This document shows, piece by piece, positions 62,393 through 64,000 of a DNA stretch of 64,000 nt. Source of the DNA: Drosophila miranda. Taxonomy: Eukaryota; Arthropoda; Insecta; Diptera; Drosophilidae. The stretch is taken from contig NC_046673.1 in NCBI RefSeq assembly GCF_003369915.1, positions 13,066,001-13,130,000 of the forward strand. The letters are read 5' to 3'. Position 1 is the first letter of the stretch; every line of letters begins with the position of its first letter. The notes beneath the pieces were generated by a model. The model made no database searches. It was not told the origin of the DNA and saw nothing but the letters and a program-made list of their open reading frames with translations. The position numbers were made by a program, and so were the translations under genes.

Positions 62393-64000
62393 AACAAAAG
62401 CGAGGGAGAGAGCAAGAGAACACTCGCTCACGGACACAGACACAGACGCACATTAATTAATTACTGTGATTTCTTTTAGCGCTGTTGCAGCTTTTTCTCT
62501 TTTTTTTTTGTTGTTATTTGGTTCCTCCCGTTTCGCCTTCCCTTCCTCCGCTGCCACTCCCACACTTTGTACACTTCTCCCCACAATTTACCGTTGATTT
62601 ATGGACGGCTACTGCGCTGCCATTGCGCTTTCAGCGTATTTACTGCTTATTACAGCAACAGCAACAGCATTAAAGCAGTGGAAGCAGTGAAAGCAGTACA
62701 GCAGAAGGGTCGTCCAGAGGAAAGGTGAATTGTGGGTCAGTTGTTGCCTGCAAATCGTTCACGGAGGTCGCGGATCTGTACTGAGAGAAACAAAAAATCC
62801 TTGAAGCTAAAACTAAAGAAATGAGAGAGGCTTTGAGAGCAGGAGGAGGGAGCCCAGTTGTGCCTTCTGGTATAGTGAATATCTATTGGATGGAAGCCTG
62901 TCCTTCATGGGCTGTCCATTAAACATATTTCTATATATGTATTATGCTTCTACTCAAAATATTGGATATCGAAAAATGGTAAATTATGCTTTTTGCTGTT
63001 CCAATGAATTGTTTCTCATCTCCGTTGTATCATCTTAAAAGATAGATCATTAAATATATGGGACCAACAAAGATATGTTATTTCTCAGACCATAAATTGT
63101 TCTTTATTTGACCAGATGTTGTTGGCCATAGATCAATGCCCATTTACGCATATTTTACTTATTAAATTCAGATAATCCAAACGATAATCCAGTCAGCCCT
63201 TTCATAGGATTATATGACTTCCAAGGCCATCAAAGTCTTCCGCCTCAGTTGCTAGTTCTTTCACCTTTCTAGGGACTGTTTCCGTTAGAGAGTGCCTTCT
63301 TTTTCTTACAGTGTATAGAATTTTCCTGTCTGTTGTGTTCTGTTTTGTTGGTTTTTCACTTTTATTTGTATTTTTCTTCATTCTTCTTGGCCTTTCTCTG
63401 TATTTTTCCTCCGTAGTCCCACAATGCGCTTTGTGTGCACGTGGCGCGCCTTCGAGTGCCCCATTGTCTCCCTGCCACCGCCCACTCTCCACTCTCCAGT
63501 CCCTGTCTCCCTGGCCTTGCCTCGCCTCTCTCTTATTTTCTCCCTCTGTCTATCTGCCCCAGTCTCCACCCCTTTTCCCGCTTTCTCTGGGGCCAATTGT
63601 CAACTGGCCAACAACTGGCAGCAGGAACAACAATCAGTTAAGTTATCCTAAATAAACACATTTTCCGAGCACAAGCACAGGCACGCAGCGTAAGCATTTT
63701 TCACCACCCCATTATTCTTGCACCCTTCCACCAGTCCACCCGCCTCTTGGTCCCATGTTTTGGAGTAAAGCTGAAAGGAAAATTTGCTTTTGGTCTTTGC
63801 ACTAAACAAACTGTTGCTTGGCCAAAACCAAGACCAAGAACAAGGCTAAGACCCCCGCTCTCTGGAGTGCTGAGGGGGGGAGGTGGTGTATGAATGGCTG
63901 AATGAAAGTTGGGGGATCGGGGCGGGGGGTGTTTTTGTCTCCTTGTCCAGGTTTCAAATTAAACTCGAAAGAAAAACAAATTAGGCAAACGCCGGACAAA

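Larger units (their letters stand above)
45019..64000 (+). other. Long non-coding tract, probably first intron of a gene beyond the window
   Basis: I found no exon with both good splice sites and coding character. Long open frames here are C/T- or G/A-rich strands (for example 45.7-46.2, 53.4-54.0, 57.0-57.6 and 63.3-63.6 kb). Simple repeats are frequent. The upstream donors at 43195 and 45019 favour an intron, but intergenic DNA is possible. Confidence 0.5.

Noticed and set aside
1..64000. CRISPR arrays, bacterial operons or other prokaryotic systems
   Set aside because: The window is clearly an insect nuclear genome; the repeats seen are microsatellites and degenerate tandem units.

Overview
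The window is Drosophila nuclear DNA. It has many 60-90 bp introns with GTAAGT/GTGAGT donors, frequent (CA)n/(GT)n and GA microsatellites, Drosophila core-promoter motifs, and a full spaghetti squash (sqh) gene. In D. melanogaster the orthologs I recognise (sqh, Efr, dtn, the vanin-like trio) are X-linked, so this is most likely X chromosome (Muller A). The neighbourhood and an intronless Tom70 relative suggest a species other than D. melanogaster, possibly of the obscura group, but the sequence alone does not settle that.

Left part (1-17.4 kb): dtn, the TMEM132-family membrane protein gene, runs leftward in 13 coding exons (9819 to 4828), with a probable long AT-rich 3' UTR over the first 4.5 kb. 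Its TGA stop is followed in frame by 97 further sense codons, a candidate stop-codon readthrough. sqh (myosin regulatory light chain) runs rightward from a TATA promoter at 11660. It converges on Efr (SLC35B-type ER nucleotide-sugar transporter, 15943 to 14891).

Middle (17.4-41.5 kb): three vanin-like pantetheinase genes on the + strand lie at 17.9-19.7, 37.5-39.4 and 39.9-41.5 kb. All three keep the Glu-Lys-Cys catalytic triad, but their intron content differs. Between the first and second lies 17.7 kb of mostly non-coding DNA. It holds an intronless Tom70-like gene (27.1-28.8 kb) with an intact chaperone-binding clamp, a weakly supported three-exon candidate gene on the minus strand (20.1-20.8 kb), and a degenerate GGATAAA tandem array next to the second vanin gene.

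Right part (41.5-64 kb): no convincing coding exon. Candidate first exons with good donors at 43.19 and 45.02 kb suggest that 45-64 kb is the first intron of a rightward gene whose body lies beyond the window. This stretch is full of simple repeats.

Most genes look like ordinary single-copy fly genes. The best leads for something new are the dtn readthrough extension, the Tom70-like retrogene, the candidate small genes at 20.1 and 36.9 kb, and the duplicated donor-bearing segment at 45.0/45.4 kb. Exon boundaries come from reading splice signals and phase by eye; no alignment or transcript data were available.
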